Positions 23,749 to 31,681 of a DNA stretch of 64,000 nucleotides are shown here, piece after piece. The notes under the pieces are model-generated. The model searched no databases. It saw nothing but the letters and a program-made list of their open reading frames with translations, and was not told the DNA's origin. Source of the DNA: JAIBJN01 sp963784175 (GTDB taxonomy: Bacteria; Actinomycetota; Thermoleophilia; Gaiellales; Gaiellaceae); NCBI GenBank assembly GCA_963784175.1, contig CAWAQJ010000014.1, positions 434,001 to 498,000 on the forward strand, written 5' to 3'. Positions within the stretch are counted from its first letter, which is position 1, and every line of letters begins with the position of its first letter. The position numbers and the translations under genes were made by a program.

Positions 23749-24567
23749 TCACGCGGCCTTGCGCTTCGCCTTCCGCGGCCTGCGGGTCTTGCTGCGGTTC
23801 TTCTTGGCCGCGCCCACGCTCTCGCGCAGAGCCGCCATGAGGTCGACGGGCGCCTCGGGCTGCTCCTCCTCGGCGACGGCCACGGTTTCGCCCTTCTCCT
23901 TCGCCTTGATGATCTTGACCAGGGTGTCGCGGTACGTGTCGGTGAACTTCTCGGGCTCGAAGGCGCCCGTGAACTGCTTGACGAGCTGGCTCGCCATCTC
24001 GAGCTCCTTCTTGTCCACCCGCACGCCCGTGGGAGCGAGCCCCTTCGCCGGGCGGATCTCGTCCGCGAAGTGCATCCGCTCGAGCGTGATCACCCTGTCG
24101 CGGACGCGCAGGCATGCGAGATGCTGCCGGTCTCGCATCACGAACGTCGCCACCGCGACCAGCCCGGACTCCTCCATGGTGCGCGCCAGGAGCGCGTAGA
24201 CCTTCTCGCCCCCGTCCTTGGGGGCCAGGTAGTAGGTGCGCTCGAAGAAGATCGGGTCGATTTCCTCCTGCTCGACGAAGGCGCGGATGTCGATCGTCTT
24301 CTGCGCGTTGTCGAGCGCGGCGCCCTTGAAGTCCTCGTCCTCGAGGTAGACCCACTTCCCCTTGCGGATCTCGAAGGCCTTCACGATCTCGTCGTCGTCG
24401 ACCGGCTTGTCCTCCTTCTTGCAGATCTTCTGGTAGCCGACGCGGCCCCCGTCCGGCTCGTGGACGAGGTTGAAGTGGAGCTTGTGCTCCTCGACGGCGC
24501 TCTCCATGCGCACGGGCACGCTTACGAGCCCGAACGCGATCGCGCCTGACCAGATCGCTCTCGCCAT
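23749..24567 (-). CDS. ku: Ku double-strand-break end-binding protein
   Basis: Homodimeric DNA-end-binding protein of bacterial non-homologous end joining. The 272 residues open MARAIWSGAIAFGLVSVPVR, the standard Ku start, and include the IFFERTYYLAP and FVMRDRQHLACLR core motifs. The C-terminus is Lys/Arg-rich (SKTRRPRKAKRKAA), the variable extension that helps DNA binding. No LigD lies nearby, so the ligase partner must be encoded elsewhere. A GroES-like gene precedes it by 50 bp on the same strand. Confidence 0.95.
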   Translation of the reverse strand: MARAIWSGAIAFGLVSVPVRMESAVEEHKLHFNLVHEPDGGRVGYQKICKKEDKPVDDDEIVKAFEIRKGKWVYLEDEDFKGAALDNAQKTIDIRAFVEQEEIDPIFFERTYYLAPKDGGEKVYALLARTMEESGLVAVATFVMRDRQHLACLRVRDRVITLERMHFADEIRPAKGLAPTGVRVDKKELEMASQLVKQFTGAFEPEKFTDTYRDTLVKIIKAKEKGETVAVAEEEQPEAPVDLMAALRESVGAAKKNRSKTRRPRKAKRKAA

Positions 24568-24617
24568 GTCAGGGAGTTATTACCAGCGACGCGGCTGCGA
24601 AACGTGCGAAGCGGACG

Positions 24618-24905
24618 CTAGTCGTGCACGCGGGCGATCAGCTCGACCCGCCGGAGAACCTTGCACGCCACGCCGCCGAGGCGGACGTCGTAGCCGGCGT
24701 CCTTGGGGAAGAGCACCTTGTCGCCCGGGTCGATCCCCAGCGCATCGGAGCCGACGGCGGTGACGATGCCAGTCCGGCAGCCGGCCTCGGCGCTCTGGGG
24801 GATGATCAGCCCCGTGCGCGTCTCGACGTCCTCTTCCGTCGGCTCGATGATCAGATGGTCGTCGAGAGGCTCGAGCGTGAGGGTGAGGGGCGCCGGGTCC
24901 TCCAT
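24618..24905 (-). CDS. groES: GroES/Cpn10-family co-chaperonin
   Basis: 95-residue heptameric-lid protein of the chaperonin system. Recognisable are LEPLDDHLIIEPTEEDVETR, the mobile-loop region TGLIIPQSAE, and VLFPKDAGYDVRLGG near the C-terminus. The mobile loop is less typical than in housekeeping GroES, and no groEL is in the window, so this may be an accessory paralogue. The minus-strand TACAAT (24912-24917) lies 6 nt before the ATG, a leaderless arrangement. Confidence 0.83.
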   Translation of the reverse strand: MEDPAPLTLTLEPLDDHLIIEPTEEDVETRTGLIIPQSAEAGCRTGIVTAVGSDALGIDPGDKVLFPKDAGYDVRLGGVACKVLRRVELIARVHD

Positions 24906-24956
24906 GGCCTGATTGTAGGCGGCGCCTGGACAGGCGTAGAATCGAGTTCGGGAACG

Positions 24957-25511
24957 TTGGACTCGGAGACCGGATTCGGCGAACTAATCATCGCCGCCGT
25001 GATCAGCGGAGGCGTGGCGTCCGTTCTGCTGGGTCTCATCTTCCGCATCGTTTTCGAGCCGAGGCTCGCGAAAGCGGCCGATGTCTCGCGCTCCAGGCGA
25101 GAGTGGAGGGAGCATTCCCTCGCGGAGGTTCTCGGGCCTGTGTACATGCAGCTTGCGCGGTCCAATCGGGCGTTCGAACGCTGGAAGGCAACGAGAAACG
25201 ACTTCCTGGAGGGCCAGGTCGTGAAGCAGGCGAACACGCAGATCAGAGATCTCCTGCTCGCCAAGGGCCACCTCCTGCCGCCCGAGCTCGTCAGGCACGC
25301 CGTGGATCTGATCGAGCATTACGACCGCTGGCTCGAGGAGTACGCAGACAAGCGCGAGGGCCCGAACGCGGAGAAAGACACTGGTCCGATCTTCGTCGGG
25401 CCACTCGGCTACCCGTTCCCGCACGAGGCGGAATCCGCCTTCTCCGAGACATTCGATCGAGTCCGAGCCGAGCTTTATGAGGGCCGGGCACCGGCCGCCC
25501 CCGCCGCGTAG
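24957..25511 (+). CDS. Single-pass membrane protein of unknown function
   Basis: I do not recognise this 184-residue protein. One transmembrane helix near the start (ELIIAAVISGGVASVLLGLIF, about residues 9-29) is followed by a hydrophilic, mostly helical cytosolic domain with many Arg and Glu residues and a Pro/Ala tail. TTG 24957 is the only plausible start just before the helix, with TAGAAT 14 nt upstream. It is divergent from the GroES-like gene and 9 bp before the deacetylase. Confidence 0.55.
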   Translation: MDSETGFGELIIAAVISGGVASVLLGLIFRIVFEPRLAKAADVSRSRREWREHSLAEVLGPVYMQLARSNRAFERWKATRNDFLEGQVVKQANTQIRDLLLAKGHLLPPELVRHAVDLIEHYDRWLEEYADKREGPNAEKDTGPIFVGPLGYPFPHEAESAFSETFDRVRAELYEGRAPAAPAA

Positions 25512-25520
25512 CATCCTCCC

Positions 25521-26333
25521 GTGCCGCGCAGCACGGTCTGCCTGACGTTCGACTTCGACGCGCTGTCGGTCTGGCTCGCCTACGACCGCGTCACGCCGGC
25601 GATGCTCTACCGCGGCGAGTACGGCGCGCGTGTCGGCGTCCCGCGCATCCTCTCCTTCCTCGAGGAGCGCGAGCTGAAGGCGACGTTCTTCGTGCCCGGG
25701 CACACCGTCGAGTCCTTTCCCGACGAGGTCGCTTCGATCCTCGAGGCGGGGCACGAGATCGCCCACCACTCCTACGCGCACATCGACCCGAGCCTCCAGA
25801 GCGCGGACGAGGAGCGCGCCGACATGGAGCGCGCGCTCGCTGTCCTCGACGGCATCGGCGTGAAGCCGCTCGGCTTCCGCGCACCCTCGGCCGACCTCTC
25901 GGAGGCGACCCTGCCGCTCGTGGAGGAGCACGGCTTCCTGTACGACTCGAGCCTGATGGCCGACGACTACCGGCCGTTCCACCCGCGTATCGGCGACAAG
26001 GTGGCGCGCGGCGAGCCGCTCGTGCGCGGGCAGGAAATGAAGGTCTGGGAGCTCCCGCTCTCCTTCGAGCTCGACGACTGGGTCCACTTCCAGTTCAACT
26101 TCGACCCGTACCGCAAGGGCGGGGCAACGGCGAGCGACGTGCTGGAGATCTGGCAGGGCGAGCTCGACTGGATGGACGCGAACGTCGACGGTGGGATCCT
26201 GACGGTGACGATGCACCCGCAGGTCATCGGCCGCGGCCACCGGATGGCGATGCTGGACACCTTCGTCCAGCGCGGACGCGAGCTGGGCGCCCGCTTCGAG
26301 CGCATGGGCGACGTGGCGAAGACGCTCGTCTGA
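25521..26333 (+). CDS. Polysaccharide deacetylase-family protein
   Basis: NodB-fold, metal-dependent deacetylase-like protein of 270 residues. LTFDFDA supplies the first Asp pair, and HEIAHHSYAHID contains the H-x4-H metal pair; FRAPSADLSE follows as motif 3. The length and FEL/NFDPYR-type C-terminal half resemble the PuuE/allantoinase-like branch that acts on small molecules rather than cell-wall sugars. No signal peptide, so cytosolic. GTG start, 6 nt after TAGCAT (25509-25514). Its stop shares one base with the next start. Confidence 0.85.
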   Translation: MPRSTVCLTFDFDALSVWLAYDRVTPAMLYRGEYGARVGVPRILSFLEERELKATFFVPGHTVESFPDEVASILEAGHEIAHHSYAHIDPSLQSADEERADMERALAVLDGIGVKPLGFRAPSADLSEATLPLVEEHGFLYDSSLMADDYRPFHPRIGDKVARGEPLVRGQEMKVWELPLSFELDDWVHFQFNFDPYRKGGATASDVLEIWQGELDWMDANVDGGILTVTMHPQVIGRGHRMAMLDTFVQRGRELGARFERMGDVAKTLV

Positions 26334-27406
26334 TGGCGCGGCCGCGCCGGCCCCGCGATCCGATCATGGCAGCGCCGACCTCGGTCGCCGCCATCGTCGG
26401 CGCTCTCCCCGGCGGCGCGCGCGAGACGCCGCTCCTGGTTACGTCGCTCTCCGAGCTCGAGCGAACCACCGGGAGCGTCGACGGCGAGGTAGGAGACGCC
26501 GTCCGCCTCTTCTTCGACAACGGGGGCAGGAGGGCCTACGTCGTCGCCCTGGACGAAGCTCGCCCGTTTCGCTCGCTGGATGCCCTCGCCGACACGAGCT
26601 TCAACATCCTCGCCATTCCGGCTACCGCGCGGCTCCCCGGAACCGCGACGCGGCTCGCGGTGGCCGCGGCGCTGTTCGCCGAGGAACGCCGAGCCTTCTA
26701 CGTCGCCGACCCGCCCGCGGAGCGCACCGCGCAGAACGTCGCCCGCTGGGCCCGCTCTTTCGGCGGCGGGCCCAACACGGCGCTGTACTTCCCGCGGCTC
26801 CGGATCCGCACGACGGTGGGCGAACGCGACGTCGCTGCCTCGGGCGCCGTCGCAGGCATCTACGCACGGATCGACCAGGAGCGCGGTGTCTGGGCGAGCC
26901 CGTCCGAGGCCTCGCTCCAGGGCACCCTGGGCCCGACGGTCGAGCTCGCCGACAGCGTCCACGAGACGCTGAGCTCGGCCGGCGTCAACACGATCCGCCA
27001 CATCCCCTCACGTGGATTCCGCCTCTGGTCCGCGCGAACGCGGGAGGAGATCGACCCGGAATGGAAGTACGTACCCGTGCGACGGCTGGCTCTCTTCATC
27101 GAGGAGAGCATCGACGAGGGGCTCCAGTGGGTGGTCTTCGAGCCCAACGATCGGCACCTATGGGCCCAGGCGCGCGCAGCGGTGCAGACGTTTCTTCAGA
27201 CCGTCTGGCGTTCCGGCGCGCTCAAGGGCACGAAGCCGGAGCAGGCGTTCTTCGTCCGCTGCGACCGCACGACGATGACCCAGGACGACATCGACAACGG
27301 ACGCCTCGTTGTCGAGGTCGGCGTCGCACCGCTCAAGCCCGCTGAGTTCGTGGTCTTCCGTATCGGGCAATGGACCCGCGGAAAGAGGCGGGAGGAGTGC
27401 CCGTAG
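26333..27406 (+). CDS. Contractile tail sheath-like protein, orphan
   Basis: 357-residue protein of the phage tail sheath family, which forms the contractile tube of myophages, R-pyocins and injection systems. Hallmarks seen are an early VAAIVGALPGGARETPLLVTSLSELERTTG-type domain-I start (given in part), LFFDNGGRRAYVV, and the C-terminal sheath core with RHIPSRGFRLWSART, FIEESIDEGLQWVVFEPND, and GVAPLKPAEFVVFRI. It is shorter than usual phage sheaths (about 450-500), as in minimal sheaths. No tube, baseplate, spike or ATPase genes are nearby. ATG overlaps the deacetylase stop by one base. Confidence 0.8.
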   Translation: MARPRRPRDPIMAAPTSVAAIVGALPGGARETPLLVTSLSELERTTGSVDGEVGDAVRLFFDNGGRRAYVVALDEARPFRSLDALADTSFNILAIPATARLPGTATRLAVAAALFAEERRAFYVADPPAERTAQNVARWARSFGGGPNTALYFPRLRIRTTVGERDVAASGAVAGIYARIDQERGVWASPSEASLQGTLGPTVELADSVHETLSSAGVNTIRHIPSRGFRLWSARTREEIDPEWKYVPVRRLALFIEESIDEGLQWVVFEPNDRHLWAQARAAVQTFLQTVWRSGALKGTKPEQAFFVRCDRTTMTQDDIDNGRLVVEVGVAPLKPAEFVVFRIGQWTRGKRREECP

Positions 27407-27421
27407 CGGGCACCCCTCCCG
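27389..27421. terminator. Bidirectional terminator enclosing the sheath stop codon
   Basis: A 15-bp stem with one mismatch, CGGGAGGAGTGCCCG (27389-27403) with CGGGCACCCCTCCCG (27407-27421), has only the TAG stop codon of the sheath gene as its loop. It separates two convergent genes. Confidence 0.6.
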
Positions 27422-27430
27422 AAGAACGAC

Positions 27431-29629
27431 CTACTTGAACTGCACGTAGGCGCTGTGCGCGGTGCCGTCGATCAGCGTGACGACGACCTCGCGGCAGGTG
27501 CCGCTCCACGCCTTGTCCGTCTTCCACGGGTACGTGTACCGGTCGAGATACGGCGTGTAGTGGAAGGACGTCCAGCTAGGCGTCTGCGTGGCCTCGAGCG
27601 GGCCGAGCGGCGCCTTGGTCGCGCAGTCGATCTGGCGCGATGCAGGCGAGCCCGCCGCGAGCACGTTCAGGCCGCGGTCGCCGCCCACCCGGAAGTGCAG
27701 GGCGATCACGTTGCCGGCGCGTCCCTCGTTCAGGAAGGGCGCGTCCTCGAGGGTCGCGAGGAAGCCGCTCCAGTCGAGGAACGCGTCGCGGAGCGCCTGC
27801 TCGCCGCCCACGATCGGCAGCGTGACGCTCGAATCGTCGAGGTCGACCGTGAGCTGCGTGCCCGGCGCCGGCCGGATCGTGTAGTCGCGGTCGCTCGAGA
27901 TGATCATGATTCCCAGCCGCCGGCCGGCCGCGATGACCGAATCCTTCGGCTGCATGTCGAAGTTGAACTCGTACTTCACGCCGGGCGTGATCGCCTCGGT
28001 GAGCGCCGGAGAGTTCCGGTTCTCGGGGTCGATCCAGCCGCGGCTGATCACGGTGCCGTTGCCCGCGCCGCCCGGGTAGCTGATCAGGTGCGCGGTCAGG
28101 TTCGCCTTCGTGCGGTCGACGGCCACGTCGAGCGAGATCGTCGGCGTCCCGCTGATGCGGATAGGCGCCAGAAGCGGGCCCGTCTTGAACACGATGCGGT
28201 TCGGCGAGCTGGCCGAGTTCATGAGCGTCGCCGGCGTGATCGTCGCGTTGTCGACGATCGTCTCGTCGTCGTCGGCGACCTTCTGGAACGTGAGCGTCCC
28301 GATGCCGGGGGCACCGCCCTTGAAGCCGAGCGTCGCGTCACCGGCGGCCGGGTCGGGCCACTCGGGATACGGCGTCGGGCTCTGCGAGCTCTGGCCCTCG
28401 CGGACGACCCAGGCCTTCGGGTCGTTCTCGACGTTGTTCTGGTGATCCCACAGATAGCGGCTGAACCAGCGGTTCGTGCGGATGAGCGGCGGAGAGCCGC
28501 CGTGGCCGCCCTGGTGCCAGTAGAGCTGGTGCGGCACGTTTCGCTCGCGCAGCGCCGCGTAGAACGTGGCCGCGTGCTTCGTCATCACGTTCCAGTCGTT
28601 GTTGCCGTGAGCGACGAGCGCGGCGGCCTTCAGGTTGTCGATGTCGTTCATGTAGTTCCGCGCATCCCAGAAGGGCGTGTAGTCGCCCGTCACACGGTCC
28701 TGCGTGGCCGCGATGTTCGCGATCACCGGGCGGCAGATGGTCTGGTTCGGCCGCGTGTAGGTGTACTCGGCGAGCACGTCGGCGTCCTCGCCCTGGAACC
28801 CGCCGGGCGCCCGCACCATGCCGTTGGCGCGGTAGTAGTCGTACCAGCTGTTGATCGCCGAGATCGGCACGATGGCCTCGAGGCCCTCGACGCCGGTCGT
28901 GGCGACGCCGATCGGCAGCGTGCCGTTGTACGACGTCCCGATCATGCCGACCTTGCCCGTCGTCCAGGTCGCGGCGACCTCGGTGCCGCCGGTCTGGGCC
29001 GTGAAGGCCCTGGCGCGGCCGTTGAGCCAGTCGATGACGGCCTTCGGGCCGAGCGTCTCGGCCGGATCGCCGGTCGTGGGACACCCAGTCGAGAGGCCGG
29101 TGCCCGTGCCCTCGGCGTGGACGACCGCGAACCCGCGCGGCACCCAGGTGGACACGTGCGAGTTGGAGATGATGGGGCTCGTGTCGAAGAAGTCCGGCGC
29201 GGTGACGGGCCTCGTCGTCGGCGGCTGGCCGATCTCGTGGTCGACGTTCCAGTTGACGACATCCACGTTGCCGCCGTAGTACGGGCTCACCTCCATGACC
29301 ACGGGAACCTTGAGGCCGATGGTGTCGGTTTCCATCACGCGGGTCACGTCGATGTGGATCCGGTCGAGCTGCCCGTCGAAGTCGCTGTCGATCGTGGTCT
29401 CGACCCAGAGCTCCTGCCGCACCCAGGTGGCGGGGACGTTGGAGAAGACGGGCTGAGCCTGACCGTCGATGAACACCGGGCCGGTGACCTGCGCGCCCGC
29501 CGGACCGGCGAGCGCGAGAGCCAAGACCGCTGTGACGACGGCGGCGAGGGCCGCCACGACGCCTACAGCCGCTCGCCCCGGTGTCGGCCGCGCGCTCTCG
29601 CTGCGGCCGGAGCCTGCCATGGAGTTCAT
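27431..29629 (-). CDS. Secreted X-Pro dipeptidyl-peptidase (S15/CocE) family protein
   Basis: Exported alpha/beta-hydrolase of 732 residues. A long Sec signal (VVAALAAVVTAVLALALAGPAGA, ends about residue 46) precedes the catalytic domain with nucleophile GTSYNG (S233) and catalytic His in QGGHGGSPP. The C-terminal 200 residues form the jelly-roll domain typical of PepX/CocE (TISLDVAVDRTKANLTAHL). It probably cleaves X-Pro dipeptides or esters outside the cell. Monocistronic: terminators lie on both sides. Confidence 0.88.
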   Translation of the reverse strand: MNSMAGSGRSESARPTPGRAAVGVVAALAAVVTAVLALALAGPAGAQVTGPVFIDGQAQPVFSNVPATWVRQELWVETTIDSDFDGQLDRIHIDVTRVMETDTIGLKVPVVMEVSPYYGGNVDVVNWNVDHEIGQPPTTRPVTAPDFFDTSPIISNSHVSTWVPRGFAVVHAEGTGTGLSTGCPTTGDPAETLGPKAVIDWLNGRARAFTAQTGGTEVAATWTTGKVGMIGTSYNGTLPIGVATTGVEGLEAIVPISAINSWYDYYRANGMVRAPGGFQGEDADVLAEYTYTRPNQTICRPVIANIAATQDRVTGDYTPFWDARNYMNDIDNLKAAALVAHGNNDWNVMTKHAATFYAALRERNVPHQLYWHQGGHGGSPPLIRTNRWFSRYLWDHQNNVENDPKAWVVREGQSSQSPTPYPEWPDPAAGDATLGFKGGAPGIGTLTFQKVADDDETIVDNATITPATLMNSASSPNRIVFKTGPLLAPIRISGTPTISLDVAVDRTKANLTAHLISYPGGAGNGTVISRGWIDPENRNSPALTEAITPGVKYEFNFDMQPKDSVIAAGRRLGIMIISSDRDYTIRPAPGTQLTVDLDDSSVTLPIVGGEQALRDAFLDWSGFLATLEDAPFLNEGRAGNVIALHFRVGGDRGLNVLAAGSPASRQIDCATKAPLGPLEATQTPSWTSFHYTPYLDRYTYPWKTDKAWSGTCREVVVTLIDGTAHSAYVQFK

Positions 29630-29703
29630 AAGGTGCTCCCCCTAGTGTCGGTGCCTGAAAGCCTCCGACACCCTTCCTGATCTCGGCCTGCCTGACAAGT
29701 GAA

Positions 29704-29729
29704 ACGAGGGCGGCATGTGCCGCCCTCGT
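29704..29729 (-). terminator. Hairpin terminator
   Basis: ACGAGGGCGGCA (29704-29715) and TGCCGCCCTCGT (29718-29729) form a near-continuous 12-bp stem. It lies downstream of the cupredoxin gene and upstream of the S15 peptidase gene on the same strand. The remaining 29630-29924 interval shows no convincing gene. Confidence 0.55.
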
Positions 29730-29924
29730 GAGTCACCGCGTCCCGCCGGGTCAGGACTCGGAGCCGTCCAGTTGGGGGCTCCTAGCCGGTGACGCCTTTA
29801 TCGAAGCCGTCGCCGCCGGACTTCGATCTTGGTCTTGGTTCCGTGCTGCATCTCCCGCTCCTCTCCAATGCTGCTGAACCCAGGACGAGCAACAGGGCCC
29901 AGTTCTTCCCCGGAGCTGAGAGGA

Positions 29925-30326
29925 CTAGCGCCGCGGAACGACGCGCAGAGTCGCGCGCATCCCCCAGTCGCGATGGCCGTCCACCGCGCACCAGACCTGG
30001 TAGCGGCCGGCCACCAGGCGCAGGGTCTTCGTCGACCTCTCGCCCGGATGGGTCTCGGGGATCGTGTACGTGTACTTGCCGCCGATCCGACGGAGCTTGA
30101 GGTCGTGCGGGTCCTCGCCGAAGTTGACGAGCTCGATCCGCACGCGCCCGCCGGGAACGACGACGCGGGACAGGCTCAGCCGGAACTCCGTGGAAGTCAC
30201 CTGGACGCGCGTTGGAGGCGGTGCCGCGGCCGTGGCCGGCGCGGCCTCCCGAGGCATGAGGACGAGCGCCAGCGCGGCCCCCAGGGCGAGGAGCAGGACC
30301 GTGGCCAGGTCGGGCCGGCGCGTCAT
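29925..30326 (-). CDS. Exported cupredoxin-like copper protein
   Basis: 133 residues with an N-terminal signal/anchor (LATVLLLALGAALALVLM) and one cupredoxin domain. Type-1 copper ligands can be placed as H in EDPHDLKL and C, H and M in VWCAVDGHRDWGM, the order of plastocyanin/azurin-like proteins. It likely carries electrons or binds copper outside the membrane. Its ATG overlaps the stop of the DUF1501 gene, so it is the last gene of a three-gene operon. Confidence 0.82.
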   Translation of the reverse strand: MTRRPDLATVLLLALGAALALVLMPREAAPATAAAPPPTRVQVTSTEFRLSLSRVVVPGGRVRIELVNFGEDPHDLKLRRIGGKYTYTIPETHPGERSTKTLRLVAGRYQVWCAVDGHRDWGMRATLRVVPRR

Positions 30327-31681
30327 CGGAGAAGCGCCACCCGGGGGAAGTCCGCGGCGTTCGGGATGACGGCGGCGGCGTCGGTCGCGAACCACTGCTC
30401 GAGGAGCGAGGAGTACAGCGAGCGGTAGTCGAAGGTCGCCATCAGGTTTCCGTCGTCGTCGAGGCCGGTCTCCAGCCCGGGGAACTCGCCGAGCATCTGG
30501 CCGCGGACGCGCGTGCCGATGAGGAGCCCGATGCCGGCAGCGCCGTGGTCGGTGCCGGAGCCGTTTTCCTCTCCGCGCCGGCCGAACTCGCTCCAGACGT
30601 GGACGAGGACGCGGTCGGCGATTCCCCGTGCCTCCAGGTCGCGCTGGAACGCGCGCAGCGTATTGGCCGTCAGCGCGAGCGAGTTCGTGAGCTCGCCCGC
30701 CTGGTCGGAATGCGTGTCGTACATGCCCGGTGCGGTTATGGAAACGCAGCGGAGCGGAAGCCCCGCGTGGATGATCGCGGCGAGGCCGGCGAGGCGCGCC
30801 GGGAAGGCGTTGCGCCCCGTCGGGTAGGCGACGGGGCTGCCCCAGTTTCCGCCGTCGAACGGGAGCAGCTGTCCGCGCAGTCGCGCGACCTGGGTCGCCA
30901 CCTCGGCGACCTTCGCGGTCGCCGGGCTCGATCCCGGCGGGAACGTGCCGAGCGCGTCCAGCATTCGCTGCTGGACCGGGCCCCACACGCCGCTTGCCCA
31001 GAAGTCGTAGTCGTCGATTCGCGACACGCACGCCACGGGCACGTTCGCCGAGGCGAGGGCCGGATGCAGGGAGCCGGAGAGCGCGAGGCCCTGGAGTGGA
31101 TTGTCCATCGCGCCCGCGACGTCGAGGTAGCGTCCGAGCCAGCCGGTGCGCAGATGCGCGTCGGTCGCCCCCACCTCCCAGTAGTGGCGCGAGGTGAAGT
31201 GCGACTGGTCGGCGTTCGTGTACCCGACCGCGGGGAGCACCGTGACCTTGCCCTCGGCGTGCAGCTCCGCGAGCGGCGCGAGCGACGGGTGCCAGCGCAG
31301 GCGCGAGTCCTCGCTGAAGGGCTGCCCCTCGGTCGGCTGGAGCGCCAGGGTCGGGCGCAGGGTGTGGTACCGGCCGTTTCCGGCAGGGAACAGCATGGAG
31401 AGCGAGTCCGCGCCGCCTTCGAGGAAGACGGACACGAGGATGGGCCCACCGGCGGACTGTGCGCGCGCGATCCCCTCGTCGAAGAGCCCGAGTGGGAGCT
31501 TGCCCGCGCCGTAGACGGCGAGCGCGAGCCCGGCGGTGCGGGCGAGGAAGCTGCGGCGGTCGAGACCGCTGCCGGCGGGGAGCGGCATGCCGGGCTCGAT
31601 CGCCGGGAGGCCGCGGCCCGCCTCGGCGACGGAGCGCCGGAAGAGCGATGCGCGGGAGAACTCGTTGCAGGAGCAGCTCAT
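30323..31681 (-). CDS. DUF1501 family protein, Tat-exported
   Basis: 452-residue protein of the DUF1501 family, which has an alkaline-phosphatase-like/sulfatase-like fold and nearly always accompanies DUF1800. It has a twin-arginine signal (LDRRSFLARTAGLALAVYGAG), and motifs such as VFLEGGADSLSMLFP, GNWGSPVAYP and VHVWSEFGRRGEENGSGTDHGAAG (split; the last holds the conserved SEFGR...DHG element). Function is unproven; extracellular roles in polysaccharide or copper/organic-matter handling have been suggested for such pairs. Overlaps both neighbours by 4 bp. Confidence 0.87.
   Translation of the reverse strand: MSCSCNEFSRASLFRRSVAEAGRGLPAIEPGMPLPAGSGLDRRSFLARTAGLALAVYGAGKLPLGLFDEGIARAQSAGGPILVSVFLEGGADSLSMLFPAGNGRYHTLRPTLALQPTEGQPFSEDSRLRWHPSLAPLAELHAEGKVTVLPAVGYTNADQSHFTSRHYWEVGATDAHLRTGWLGRYLDVAGAMDNPLQGLALSGSLHPALASANVPVACVSRIDDYDFWASGVWGPVQQRMLDALGTFPPGSSPATAKVAEVATQVARLRGQLLPFDGGNWGSPVAYPTGRNAFPARLAGLAAIIHAGLPLRCVSITAPGMYDTHSDQAGELTNSLALTANTLRAFQRDLEARGIADRVLVHVWSEFGRRGEENGSGTDHGAAGIGLLIGTRVRGQMLGEFPGLETGLDDDGNLMATFDYRSLYSSLLEQWFATDAAAVIPNAADFPRVALLR

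Noticed and set aside
26333..27406. Prophage or complete contractile injection system around the sheath gene
   Set aside because: Neighbours on both sides are ordinary chromosomal genes (deacetylase, secreted peptidase), with no other tail, capsid, lysis or integrase genes.
29780..29880. 17-residue peptide MQHGTKTKIEVRRRRLR on the minus strand behind a GGAGAGGAGCGGGAG purine run
   Set aside because: A ribosome-site-like run and ATG are present, but the peptide has no resemblance to known precursors, no maturation genes are nearby, and it is too short to test by codon use.
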